NCBI RefSeq assembly: GCF_036375055.1
Contig: NZ_DASUSQ010000046.1
Coordinates: 339,425 to 403,424 of the forward strand
DNA: 64,000 nt
Origin: Umezawaea sp036375055
GTDB lineage: Bacteria; Actinomycetota; Actinomycetes; Mycobacteriales; Pseudonocardiaceae
Direction of reading: 5' to 3'
Part shown: one piece after another, positions 25,965-34,317 of the stretch
Layout: each line of letters starts with the position of its first letter
Position numbering within the stretch: the first letter of the stretch is position 1
Made by a program: the position numbers and the translations under genes
Notes under the pieces: model-generated
Seen by the model: only the letters and a program-made list of their open reading frames with translations
Told to the model about the DNA's origin: nothing
Databases searched by the model: none

Positions 25965-26302
25965 GTGTCGTCCCTGTCCGTACGTGCGGTGATCCACCGC
26001 GGCGGAGGGCGCCTGCGAGCGCCGGGTCCGGTCCGTTCCTGGTCTCGGGAACGAGTGGGTGCTCCGGGCACGCTACGTCCGCGGCGGTTCACCGGTCAAG
26101 ATGCGCAATCGATTGTTCTTTGCTGAACAATCGGTTGCGCATCACGGCTCCGGCGTGCTTCGATCCTCCGCGAACGAGCGTCCCCGCAGCCGCGGGACGC
26201 GACGGCGGGCACCGCGAAGCACCAGTGCTCACCGCCGTGCCCCGGCGGGCGGAGTGCGCGACGGATCGTCCCGGTAGGACATCGACAGAGGAGTCGTCCA
26301 CG
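25965..26302. other. Divergent promoter region of CaiB operon and MHS transporter
   Basis: About 340 bases with no gene. It holds two LacI operator-like sites (26105-26116 and 26127-26138) placed as an inverted pair. A run of ordinary high-GC sequence lies on each side. Confidence 0.6.
26105..26138. promoter_or_regulatory. Paired LacI operator-like sites C and D
   Basis: GCAATCGATTGT (26105-26116) and ACAATCGGTTGC (26127-26138) are arranged as an inverted repeat within GCGCAATCGATTGTTC ... GAACAATCGGTTGCGC. Centre spacing is 22 bases, close to the 23 bases between the two sites before lacI. The position suits repression of both the divergent CoA-transferase operon and the transporter. Confidence 0.72.
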
Positions 26303-27652
26303 ATGCAGAGCACCGAATCCGCGGCCACACCCCCGTTGACCGGGCCCCGCAAGGTCGTGGCCGCGTCCATGGCGGGCACCGTCGCCGAGTGGTACGAGTT
26401 CCTGCTGTACTCCGCGTCGTCGGCCCTGGTCTTCGGCACCGTCTTCTTCCCGGACAACGGGAATCCGCTCGACGGTGTCATCAACGCCCTGCTGGTCTAC
26501 GCGGTCGGCTTCGTCGCCCGCCCGGTCGGCGGGATCGTCTTCGGGCACTTCGGCGACCGGGTCGGCCGGAAGAAGCTCCTCCAGCTCAGCCTGCTGATGG
26601 TCGGCGCCGCCACCTTCCTGATCGGCTGCGTGCCCGGCTACTCCAGCATCGGCTTCTGGGCGCCGACGATCCTGGTGCTGCTGCGCTTCGTGCAGGGCTT
26701 CGCGGTCGGCGGCGAATGGGGCGGCGCGGTCCTGCTCGTCGGCGAGCACAGCCCGGACGCCCGGCGCGCCTACTGGTCGAGCTGGCCCCAGGCCGGCCTG
26801 CCGCTCGGCAACCTGCTCGCCACGATCGTCCTGCTGTCCCTGTCGTTCTTCCTCACCGAGAGCGCGTTCGCCGCATGGGGGTGGCGAACGGCGTTCTGGG
26901 CATCGGCGATCGTCGTGCTGGTCGGCTACTACATCCGGACCCAGGTGGAGGAAGCGCCGATCTTCCTCGACTCGCTGAAGCGGGCGAAGGAGCGCGAGCC
27001 AGAGCGCTCGTCCGTCATCGAGGTCCTGAAGCGCTACCCGCGCGGCGTGCTCGTCTCGATGGGGGCGCGGGTAGCCGAGAACATCCTCTACCAGGTCGTG
27101 GTGACCTTCTCGATCACCTACCTGGCGCTGCGCGTGGGCAGCAGCACCACCGACATCCTGCTGCTCCTGGTGGTCGCCCACGTCGTGCACCTGGCGATCG
27201 TGCCGTGGTTCGGTCACCTCGCGGACCGGTTCGGCCGCCGCCCGGTCTACCTCACCGGCTCGGTCCTGATGATCGGCTGGGGCTTCGTGGGATTCCCGTT
27301 GATGGACACCGGAAACCCGGGACTGATCGTGCTGGCGCTCGTCCTCGGCGTGGTCGTGCACGGCCTGATGTACGCGCCCCAACCGGCGATGATGGCCGAA
27401 CTGTTCCCGACGCGGATGCGCTACGCCGGCGTCTCCCTCGCCTACCAGACGACGTCGATCTTCGCCGGGTCCCTCGCCCCGTTCATCACCGCCAGCCTGC
27501 TCAAGGCATACGGTTCCTCGGTCCCGATCGCGGTCTACCTGGCCGGTGCCGCGGTGATCTCGACGGTCGCGGTGCTGGCCGCCAAGGAGACCAGGGGTAT
27601 CTCCCTGTCCGCGCTGGACGAGCTGGACGAGCGGTCACTCGGCCGCGTCTGA
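26303..27652 (+). CDS. MHS-family MFS transporter (metabolite:proton symporter)
   Basis: A 449-residue, 12-helix transporter. It has the MHS hallmarks MAGTVAEWYEFLLYSASSAL at the start, VGFVARPVGGIVFGHFGDR with motif A (GHFGDRVGRKK), and RFVQGFAVGGEWGGAVLLVG (about residues 135-155). MHS proteins import organic acids or betaines such as shikimate, citrate, alpha-ketoglutarate or proline betaine. The ATG at 26303 follows GAGGAG. Paired LacI operators lie 165-200 bases upstream. Together with the divergent CaiB/hydratase operon this gives uptake, CoA activation and hydration of one compound. Confidence 0.9.
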   Translation: MQSTESAATPPLTGPRKVVAASMAGTVAEWYEFLLYSASSALVFGTVFFPDNGNPLDGVINALLVYAVGFVARPVGGIVFGHFGDRVGRKKLLQLSLLMVGAATFLIGCVPGYSSIGFWAPTILVLLRFVQGFAVGGEWGGAVLLVGEHSPDARRAYWSSWPQAGLPLGNLLATIVLLSLSFFLTESAFAAWGWRTAFWASAIVVLVGYYIRTQVEEAPIFLDSLKRAKEREPERSSVIEVLKRYPRGVLVSMGARVAENILYQVVVTFSITYLALRVGSSTTDILLLLVVAHVVHLAIVPWFGHLADRFGRRPVYLTGSVLMIGWGFVGFPLMDTGNPGLIVLALVLGVVVHGLMYAPQPAMMAELFPTRMRYAGVSLAYQTTSIFAGSLAPFITASLLKAYGSSVPIAVYLAGAAVISTVAVLAAKETRGISLSALDELDERSLGRV

Positions 27653-28158
27653 TCGCGCGGCACGAGGCCATCGGTCGCCGGACGCACCCCGCCGTGCTCG
27701 TCAGCGTGAAGTCGGGCCAGCCGCACGGCCCCCGGCTTCCGCTTCCGTGAGGGCACCCGCCTCGGCGACCTGCGCCTGCGCGGTACGGCCACGGCGTGAG
27801 GGCGTGCGCTACGCGGCCGGGCCGGTGAGCAAGGCCCTCGGATTCAGCACTCGCATCCTGATCGCACTTCTGCGGGACATCTCGCTCGAACGCGAGGCGG
27901 CACTCGCACGAGAGACCACCACACGGAGCTGATCGACCAGCCAGCCCGCCATGGGAGGAGGTTCGAAGGCGGCCCGGTTGTTCGAGCGGAAGCCGGGCGA
28001 GTACGTGCCCCGGCTCCGGCTCCGGGACAGCGCGATCAACCTCCGCACGCCGAAACGCGTGGCCCGGCTGCTGGACGACGCCGGCCGAGCGACCGGAACG
28101 GTGATCCCGCCGACTGCGCTCGCGGCGTACCGAGCCGGCCTCGACCAGCCGTCGTCGA
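27653..28158. other. Region with two doubtful small plus-strand frames
   Basis: About 500 bases between convergent genes. One frame ends at 27932 and contains RYAAGPVSKALGFSTRIL followed by IALLRDISLEREAALARE. A second, at 27951-28184, begins MGGGSKAARLFERKPGEY and contains DAGRATGTVIPPTALAAY. Both look more gene-like than the surroundings, but neither matches a family I recognise, and the second overlaps the convergent oxidoreductase. Either may be a decayed gene. Confidence 0.35.
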
Positions 28159-29388
28159 TCAGCCGGCGGGCTCCAGGGGCATGAAATCGGGCAGGGCGAG
28201 GGCCGAATGGGCCGGTCGCGGCTCGGCGGGGGGCGTGGTGCCGAGCTTGCGCAGCCTGTCGTTGCGCTGTTCCAGGGCCTGGGCGGTGGTCGGGAAGAGC
28301 GTGGCACCGCTCTCGCCGACCAGCCCCTGGTTCGCGTCCACGAACCCACGCGTGCCGTCTTCATAGGCGGCGAGGCCGGTGGTGTGGTCCCGGTCGGCCA
28401 CGGAACCGGCGAGCATGTACGCGCCGACGAGCGCGAGGCTGGAGCCCTGTCCGGTGAGGAACGAAGGCGCGTACGCTGCGTCGCCCGCGAGCGCGACCCT
28501 GCCGCGGTGCCAGCGGGGCATGCGGATCTGGCTGACACCGTCGAAGAACACGTCGTCCGCCTCGTGCATGGCGGCCAGCATTCCGGGGACCTCCCAACCC
28601 GCGTCGGCGAAGGCCGCGGCGACGAGATCCCGTTGTGCTTCCGGGTTCGCGAACACCTCGGACGGCGGTTCCGGGCGGGCGAAGTTCAGGAAGGCGTGCA
28701 CCTCGTCGTCCTCCTCCACGGCGTAGAGCGCCGCGGCCCGGCCAGGGGTGTTCCACATGACGGTCTCGTGGGAAAGCCCGAAGGTGTTGCGCAGGGGGAA
28801 CACGGCGAAGCAGTAGCCGAGGTACCGGTGGAACTGCTCTTCTGGGCCGAACACGAGCTCCCGGGTCCGGGAATGCGCACCGTCCGCACCGAACACCAGG
28901 TCGAACGTGCGTTGGCCGCCGCCGCGGAAAGTGACGGCGACCCCGTCGCCGGACTGGACGAGGGTGTCGACGGAGTCGTTGAACAGGAACTCCACGTCGT
29001 CGCGGACCGCCAGGTAGAGCGCGTCGGTCAGGTCCCCGCGCCGCACCTCCAGGTCCCTTCCACCGGCACCGCCGGTGACCGCGTGCGGGTGGACCGAGGC
29101 CACCTCACCGCCGTTCCCGTCGAGGAAGGTCAGCCGGCGCAGGTCGATGTGCGTGTCGCGCAGTCGTGGGAGGATCCCCATCCTCCGGACGACCTCCAGC
29201 GCGGTGCCGCGGATGTCGATGGGATAACCACCGCTGCGGACCGAGGCCGCCCGCTCCACCACCGTGACCGCGTATCCGTGGCGGGTCAGCCAGTACGCGA
29301 GCGTGGGACCGGCGATGCCGGCCCCGGAGACCAGCACCCTGCCCCTCGGGGTGCGGCGAACGTCCTTCAGGTGAGCTGTGCGGGTCAT
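28159..29388 (-). CDS. FAD-dependent monooxygenase (PHBH fold)
   Basis: A 409-residue flavoprotein. It has the dinucleotide motif VLVSGAGIAGPTLAYWLTRH (about residues 16-35) with VVERAASVRSGGYPIDIRG, the DG motif DLVFGADGAHSRTRELVFG, and the GD motif GRVALAGDAAYAPSFLTGQG. The GYPIDIRGTA and SFLTGQGSSLA blocks are typical of the branch containing Tet(X)-like and other antibiotic-modifying monooxygenases, but this is only family resemblance. The ATG at 29388 overlaps the stop of the upstream exporter gene (ATGA). A monooxygenase coupled to an exporter suggests resistance or tailoring of a metabolite. It is distinct from the pair at 12-15 kb. Confidence 0.88.
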   Translation of the reverse strand: MTRTAHLKDVRRTPRGRVLVSGAGIAGPTLAYWLTRHGYAVTVVERAASVRSGGYPIDIRGTALEVVRRMGILPRLRDTHIDLRRLTFLDGNGGEVASVHPHAVTGGAGGRDLEVRRGDLTDALYLAVRDDVEFLFNDSVDTLVQSGDGVAVTFRGGGQRTFDLVFGADGAHSRTRELVFGPEEQFHRYLGYCFAVFPLRNTFGLSHETVMWNTPGRAAALYAVEEDDEVHAFLNFARPEPPSEVFANPEAQRDLVAAAFADAGWEVPGMLAAMHEADDVFFDGVSQIRMPRWHRGRVALAGDAAYAPSFLTGQGSSLALVGAYMLAGSVADRDHTTGLAAYEDGTRGFVDANQGLVGESGATLFPTTAQALEQRNDRLRKLGTTPPAEPRPAHSALALPDFMPLEPAG

Positions 29389-30782
29389 GCCTTGACTCCC
29401 TTGTGCGTGGTGCGGGTGACGAGCAGGGCCAGCGCCGTGACGACGCCGGCGATGACGAATCCGGTGGTGTACGACGATTCGGCCGCGACGTCCGACCCCG
29501 ACGGGGTCCCGGCGGCGAGGAGCACACCGGCGAACATCCCGCCCGAGGCCATCCCGAGCACGCGGGACACCAGGATCAGGCTGGTGGCGACGCCGGTCTC
29601 GTTCGGCGCGGCGGAGGTCGCGATGCCGGTCGTCATCGCGGTGACGACCAGGCCGCTGGCCAGTGCGACCAGTGCCTTGCCGACGACGAGATGCCACGCC
29701 TCGGTGTGCACGACCGCCATGGCGACCAGGGCCAGGGTCATGACGACGACCCCGGCGGTGGCCACGGAACGTGAGCCGGAACGCCGCTCCCAGTTCCCGC
29801 CCACCGGTCCGGCCAGCGTCGCGACCACGGTGCCGGGCAACAGGAACAAGCCGATCTCGGTGGCGCTGGCCCCGAAACCATAACCGTCACCGGACGCGCT
29901 CCACAGCTGCGTGACGAGGAACATCCCCATCGAGGTGCCGACGCAGATCATGAACGTCAGCACACCCGACTTCCACATCACGGGCCGGGCCAGCAAGCGC
30001 AGGTCGATCAGCGGCGAGGCCGCGTGACGTTCGACGGCGATCCAGCCGGCCACCAGTGCGGCCAGGAGCACGACGAGGCCGCAGAGCACGAGCGGCCGCG
30101 AAGCGAGGTCGAGCGCGAAGTTGATCGTGAGCATGAACGTGACCAACACCCCGCTCAGCAGGACCAGCCCAGGCCAGTCGACCCCGGCGTCGTCCGACCG
30201 GTCCGCCGAATCCGCCGGCACCAACCGGGTCACGAGAAGGGTGGCCACGATGACGGCGATCGTCGGCAGCGCGAACATCCAGTGCCGGGACAGCTGTTCC
30301 GCCACGGGACCGGCCAGCAGCATGCCCGCCATCCCGCCTCCCACGAACAGTCCGCTGACCACCCCGATGGCCACCTTCGACTCCCCCGCGGACAGGTGCT
30401 TGCGCACGACGATGAACGACAGGGGCAGCGCGCCGACCATCGCGCCCTGCAGGACCTGGCCGACCAGCAGCACGGGCAGGCCCGGCGCGAGTGCGGACAC
30501 CATGCCGCCGACGCACACCACGACCATCAGCCGGATCAGGACCCGTTTTCCGCCGTAGCGGTCGCCGAGCCTGCCCGCCAGCGGTGTGACGAGTGCGCCG
30601 GTGATCGGGAGCAGGATGCTGAGCAGTGCCCCTCCGGTGGGCCCCATGTCCAGTTCGCGTTGCAGGAGCGGGACCGTCGGCTGCACCACCGACTCCAGGG
30701 CACCGCTGGCGAGGGCCAGCAGGCCGAGAGCCCCGACCGCGGCCTTCCCTGCCCGCACCGGAGGTGTCAGGGTGATGGTCAT
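29385..30782 (-). CDS. MFS drug exporter
   Basis: A 465-residue, DHA2-like transporter with about 14 helices. The N-terminus MTITLTPPVRAGKAAVGALG is followed by SILLPITGALVTPLAGRLGD with motif A (GRLGDRYGGKR) and a conserved Pro/Gly-rich helix 5 (GLFVGGGMAGMLLAGPVAE). The ATG at 30782 is chosen because GAAAGGAACTCC precedes it. The same frame is open for 75 codons further upstream, but that part encodes the C-terminal piece of a broken ABC permease, so a read-through fusion protein is conceivable. It is translationally coupled to the downstream FAD monooxygenase. Confidence 0.87.
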   Translation of the reverse strand: MTITLTPPVRAGKAAVGALGLLALASGALESVVQPTVPLLQRELDMGPTGGALLSILLPITGALVTPLAGRLGDRYGGKRVLIRLMVVVCVGGMVSALAPGLPVLLVGQVLQGAMVGALPLSFIVVRKHLSAGESKVAIGVVSGLFVGGGMAGMLLAGPVAEQLSRHWMFALPTIAVIVATLLVTRLVPADSADRSDDAGVDWPGLVLLSGVLVTFMLTINFALDLASRPLVLCGLVVLLAALVAGWIAVERHAASPLIDLRLLARPVMWKSGVLTFMICVGTSMGMFLVTQLWSASGDGYGFGASATEIGLFLLPGTVVATLAGPVGGNWERRSGSRSVATAGVVVMTLALVAMAVVHTEAWHLVVGKALVALASGLVVTAMTTGIATSAAPNETGVATSLILVSRVLGMASGGMFAGVLLAAGTPSGSDVAAESSYTTGFVIAGVVTALALLVTRTTHKGVKA

Positions 30783-30807
30783 GGAGTTCCTTTCTGTGAC
30801 GGGAAAG

Positions 30808-31806
30808 TGAGTGAGGAATCTGCCGGGCTGCTCGACGGCGAGCGCTGCCCCGGCCGGTCGACCGCGCGTCGCCCGCCAGGCGGGCAGGAGCGTGGCTCCG
30901 AGCGTCAGCAGGACGGTCAGCGCGGCCGTCGACGCGGAGATCCACGGGGACCCGGCGGGCAGCACCTGCCCGAGGCGCTTGAGGCTGACCGGTACCAGGA
31001 TCCCGAGCACGGCGACGGTGCCCAGCGCGATGCCGCCGGAGCCGGGATCGCTGCCTCCGAGCCGGCCATCCGCAGCACCTGGCCACGTGTCGAGCCCGCG
31101 AGCCGCTGCAGCCCGAACTCCCGCCGCCTCGCCGTCATGCTCGACACCAGCGTGTTGATCACCGTGATCGCCGCGTACCCCGCGATCACGACCACCATGA
31201 GGTAGACCGCGAAGTTGGCGGTCGTCTTCTGCTCGTCGAACTCCCGGAGCAGGGCGTCGCGGCCGGTTGCCGTCAGGCCGCCCTCGGCGGAGGTCACCTC
31301 GGTCAGGTCCGCCACCAACCGTCCGGGGTCGGTGCCCTCGTCGGCTTTGACCAGGATCCGCGTCGCGTGTGCCTCGGTGGTGTGAGCGGCTGGGCGAGGC
31401 CGACCCGGTCGAGGATCCGCGCGACCCGGTCCCGGTCGGGTGTGCGGCCGGCGAGCCGCAGCGGCGACGTCACGTTCTGCCGCACGGTCGAGACCGGAAG
31501 CAGGTTGAACGCCGGGAAGACGAACCCGATCCGGTCCCGCCGCAGTTCGGTCGACTCGGTCTCGGTCATCTCGCCGAGCTCGTGCTCCTCGATCAGCACC
31601 GAACCGGACGTCGGCTGATCGAGCCCGGCCGCGCACTGCAACAGGGTGCTCTTGGCGGAACCCGACGGCCTCGTGATCGCCGTGAACGTTCCCCGGTCGA
31701 ACCGCGTCGTCACCTCCTCCAGCGCCACCACCTGGTTGTCGCGCCTCCCGTAGAGCTTGCGAACGGCCGTCAGCCGAATCGCGCCGGTGCCGTGTGCGGG
31801 GTTCAT
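30808..31806 (-). pseudogene. Fused remnant of a MacB/LolD-type ABC transporter (ATPase plus FtsX permease)
   Basis: Translation from the ATG at 31806 gives the first 140 residues of an export ATPase (IRLTAVRKLYGRRDNQVVAL, ITRPSGSAKSTLLQCAAGLD). The Walker A consensus GPSGSGKST has become RPSGSAKST, with two essential glycines changed. The Q-loop reads GFVFPAFNLLP, with Pro where Gln is expected. The ABC signature and Walker B are missing: after 'VGLAQPLTPP' the sequence jumps to an FtsX-type permease (EFDEQKTTANFAVYLMVVV, TARRREFGLQRLAGSTRGQV) in another frame. It then shifts frame again for the last helices (LGILVPVSLKRLGQVLPAG). One large deletion and at least two frame changes make it non-functional. 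Confidence 0.85.
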
Positions 31807-32150
31807 CGAACTTCTTCCTGCCGCTTCGCCGTCCGAGCCGGTGCCGGACGGTTCCGCCACCAACCCTGTCGCGCGCCGCGGTGCCGCACATCGTTTGCCG
31901 AGACCGTCCTCGCCTGGTGCGCGCGAACCGGTCCGGCCCGTTTCTGGTGCGAACGCACTACACGCGTGCGGGCGGCCGTCCCTGGACGTGGGTGTCGCCT
32001 GCTTCACCACCGATGGCGGACACACACCGCCGAACGCCGCCTGCCTTGAGCTGCGTCGGGCGAACCAGATCCCGGGGTCGGCGGCGTCCAACTCCAACTT
32101 CGCGGAATCAACCATTTAGGCTGAACACGTGCTGCGGTTGACGGACATCG
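31807..32150. other. Divergent intergenic region between the ABC remnant and the sensor kinase
   Basis: About 345 bases. It should contain the promoter of the kinase/regulator operon and the former promoter of the ABC transporter. I find no clear palindrome or gene in it. ABC transporter and two-component pairs of this layout are common in actinobacteria. Confidence 0.45.
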
Positions 32151-33380
32151 ATGACGAACCGGCGTAGTGCACCTCCGACGCAGGCCGGGTCGTGGTGGCG
32201 GGAGGGAGCGGTCGTCGCGGTGGCGTTCGCGCTCTGCCTGCTCGGTGGTGCGCTGCGGGTGGACGACACGGTGACGTCGCCGCCGGCGACGGCCTACGTC
32301 CTCGCCGCGGTGTCGTCCGGGTTGCTCGCCGTGCGACTGCGCGCACCGGTCGCCATCGTGATCGCCACCACCCTGTGCGGTGTCCTGGTCGCGCCGACGG
32401 GCCTGCTGTTGACCCCGCTCATGGTGGCCCCCACCGCCATCAGCGCCTACTCTCTCGCCGTCCGCACCGAGGGGCCGGTGACGCCCGCGGTCTTGCTCCC
32501 GGCGGCCGCGCTGCTGGTCGCCGGCCCCCCGTTCTTCGAAGCGGACTTCTCGTGGGCGGACACCGGCAGGCTGGCGACCGTGGCCGCGACACCGCTCGTG
32601 GCCGCCGTGCTCGGTCGCTCGACGCGGCACCGGAGGGCCTACCTGACGATCATGGAGGATCGAGCGCGCCGGGCCGAGGAAACCCTGGACGACGAGGCAC
32701 GCCGGAGGGTGGCCGGGGAACGGCTTCGCATCGCCCGCGAGCTGCACGACCTGGTGGCCCACCAGATCACCCTGGCCAACGCGCAGGCCACCGTCGCCGC
32801 TCACCTGTTCGCGACCCGCCCGGAACAAGCCCGCACGAGCCTGGACGAACTGGTCAGGACCACCCGCCACGCCCTCGACGAACTGCGGGCCGCGGTCGGT
32901 CTGCTGCGCCAACCCGAAGACACCTCCGCACTCACCGAGCCCGCGCCGGGGCTGTCGCAGGTTCCCGAGCTGCTGAGCACCTTCCACCGTGCGGGCCTGG
33001 CGGTGTCGATGCACGAGGACGGCACGGCCAGACCGCTACCGCCTGCGGTGGACCTCACCGCCTACCGCGTCATCCAGGAGGCCCTGACCAACGTGACCAA
33101 GCACGCCGCCACCGGGAGCGCCGAGGTGCGCCTGGTCTGGAACCGCGACCACGTGATCATCACGGTCACCGACGACGGCGAGGGCTCCCGCAAGCCTCGG
33201 GGGCACCCGCCCGGCTACGGCCTGATCGGAATGCGTGAACGGGCCACCGCGGTCGGCGGAAGCCTCAGCGCCGACGTGCGCCCCCAAGGGGGTTTCCTGG
33301 TCTCCGCCCACCTGCCTCTTCCCGCCGCGGGCACCCCGGCGCGGAGGACCGACGGAGCGACCGATGGCGAGGGCCGATGA
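32151..33380 (+). CDS. Two-component sensor histidine kinase (HisKA_3 type)
   Basis: A 409-residue kinase. Five to six hydrophobic helices span residues 20-170. The dimerisation/phosphoacceptor box GERLRIARELHDLVAHQITL carries the phosphorylated His (about residue 203). A HATPase_c domain follows, with VIQEALTNVTKHAATGSAEV as N box and TVTDDGEGSRKPRGHPPGYG, then LIGMRERATAVGGSL, as G boxes. It is a NarL/DesK-class sensor. The next gene, its response regulator, overlaps by 4 bases (ATGA). It is divergent from a decayed ABC exporter, which was probably its original target. Confidence 0.9.
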   Translation: MTNRRSAPPTQAGSWWREGAVVAVAFALCLLGGALRVDDTVTSPPATAYVLAAVSSGLLAVRLRAPVAIVIATTLCGVLVAPTGLLLTPLMVAPTAISAYSLAVRTEGPVTPAVLLPAAALLVAGPPFFEADFSWADTGRLATVAATPLVAAVLGRSTRHRRAYLTIMEDRARRAEETLDDEARRRVAGERLRIARELHDLVAHQITLANAQATVAAHLFATRPEQARTSLDELVRTTRHALDELRAAVGLLRQPEDTSALTEPAPGLSQVPELLSTFHRAGLAVSMHEDGTARPLPPAVDLTAYRVIQEALTNVTKHAATGSAEVRLVWNRDHVIITVTDDGEGSRKPRGHPPGYGLIGMRERATAVGGSLSADVRPQGGFLVSAHLPLPAAGTPARRTDGATDGEGR

Positions 33381-34114
33381 CTCACGACGCACCAGGCGAC
33401 GGACCGGACGCAGGCGAAGGGGCCGGGGATGTCGCTGTGCCGCTCCGGGTTCTCCTCGCCGACGATCAGGCGTTGCTGCGCGGCGCCTTCCGCACCCTCC
33501 TCGACAGCGCCGACGACATCACCGTGGTCGGCGAGGCGGGCGACGGCAGGGAGGCGGTGACCCTCACCCGCAAGTTGCGCCCGGACGTGGTGATCACGGA
33601 CATCCGGATGCCCGGCACCGATGGCCTCGTCGCCACCGCGGAGATCTGCGCCGATCCGGATCTGCGTGCCACCCGCGTCCTGATCCTCACCACCTACGAG
33701 ACCGACGAGTACATCGCACGAGCCCTGCGCGCCGGGGCCAGCGGCTTCATCGGCAAGGGGATCGAGGCGCAGGGCCTGCTCGACGCCGTGCGCACGATCG
33801 CCAACGGCGACACCCTCCTGTCCCCGGCGGCGACCCGCTCCCTGGTGGCCCGTTTCCTCGCCACGCCGGCCGACCCCTCGCCACGCCACCCCGAACGACT
33901 CACCGCACTCACGCCGCGCGAACGCGAGATGGTCATTCTCGTCGCGACCGGTCTGTCCAATGTGGAGATCGCCGATCGGATGCACCTCAGCCCCTTCACC
34001 GTTCGCGCCCACGTGCAGCGCGCCATGTCCAAACTGGACGCACGAGACCGGGCGCAACTCGTTGTCATCGCCTACCAGACCGGTCTGGTGACCGGAACGG
34101 AGAGTCCCGCCTAG
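33377..34114 (+). CDS. NarL/LuxR-family response regulator
   Basis: A 245-residue regulator. The receiver domain begins at about residue 23 (PLRVLLADDQALLRGAFRTL), has the phospho-Asp in DVVITDIRMPG and the conserved Lys in GASGFIGKGIEA. The C-terminal LuxR helix-turn-helix is LTPREREMVILVATGLSNVE, then IADRMHLSPFTVRAHVQRAM. The first 22 residues are a Gly/Asp-rich extension; a later start is possible, but the ATG overlaps the kinase stop. It is the cognate partner of the kinase at 32151 and a paralogue of the regulator at 50110. Confidence 0.9.
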   Translation: MTHDAPGDGPDAGEGAGDVAVPLRVLLADDQALLRGAFRTLLDSADDITVVGEAGDGREAVTLTRKLRPDVVITDIRMPGTDGLVATAEICADPDLRATRVLILTTYETDEYIARALRAGASGFIGKGIEAQGLLDAVRTIANGDTLLSPAATRSLVARFLATPADPSPRHPERLTALTPREREMVILVATGLSNVEIADRMHLSPFTVRAHVQRAMSKLDARDRAQLVVIAYQTGLVTGTESPA

Positions 34115-34317
34115 ACAGACGTCCCCCGAACGGGTCGGCACCGGCGGATCACGGCCGCGCCGCCGTCGTACCCCGGTGCTATTCGAGCTCGCGCAGGCAG
34201 CCGACGCGCCCATCAAGGTGCTGTTGCGGACGGCCTCTCGCCACAGCGCGGGAAAGTCCTGTGGGGTGTCAAACACCGTAACCCGCGTGGATGAGGTTCT
34301 CGGCAGGCACGGTCGTG

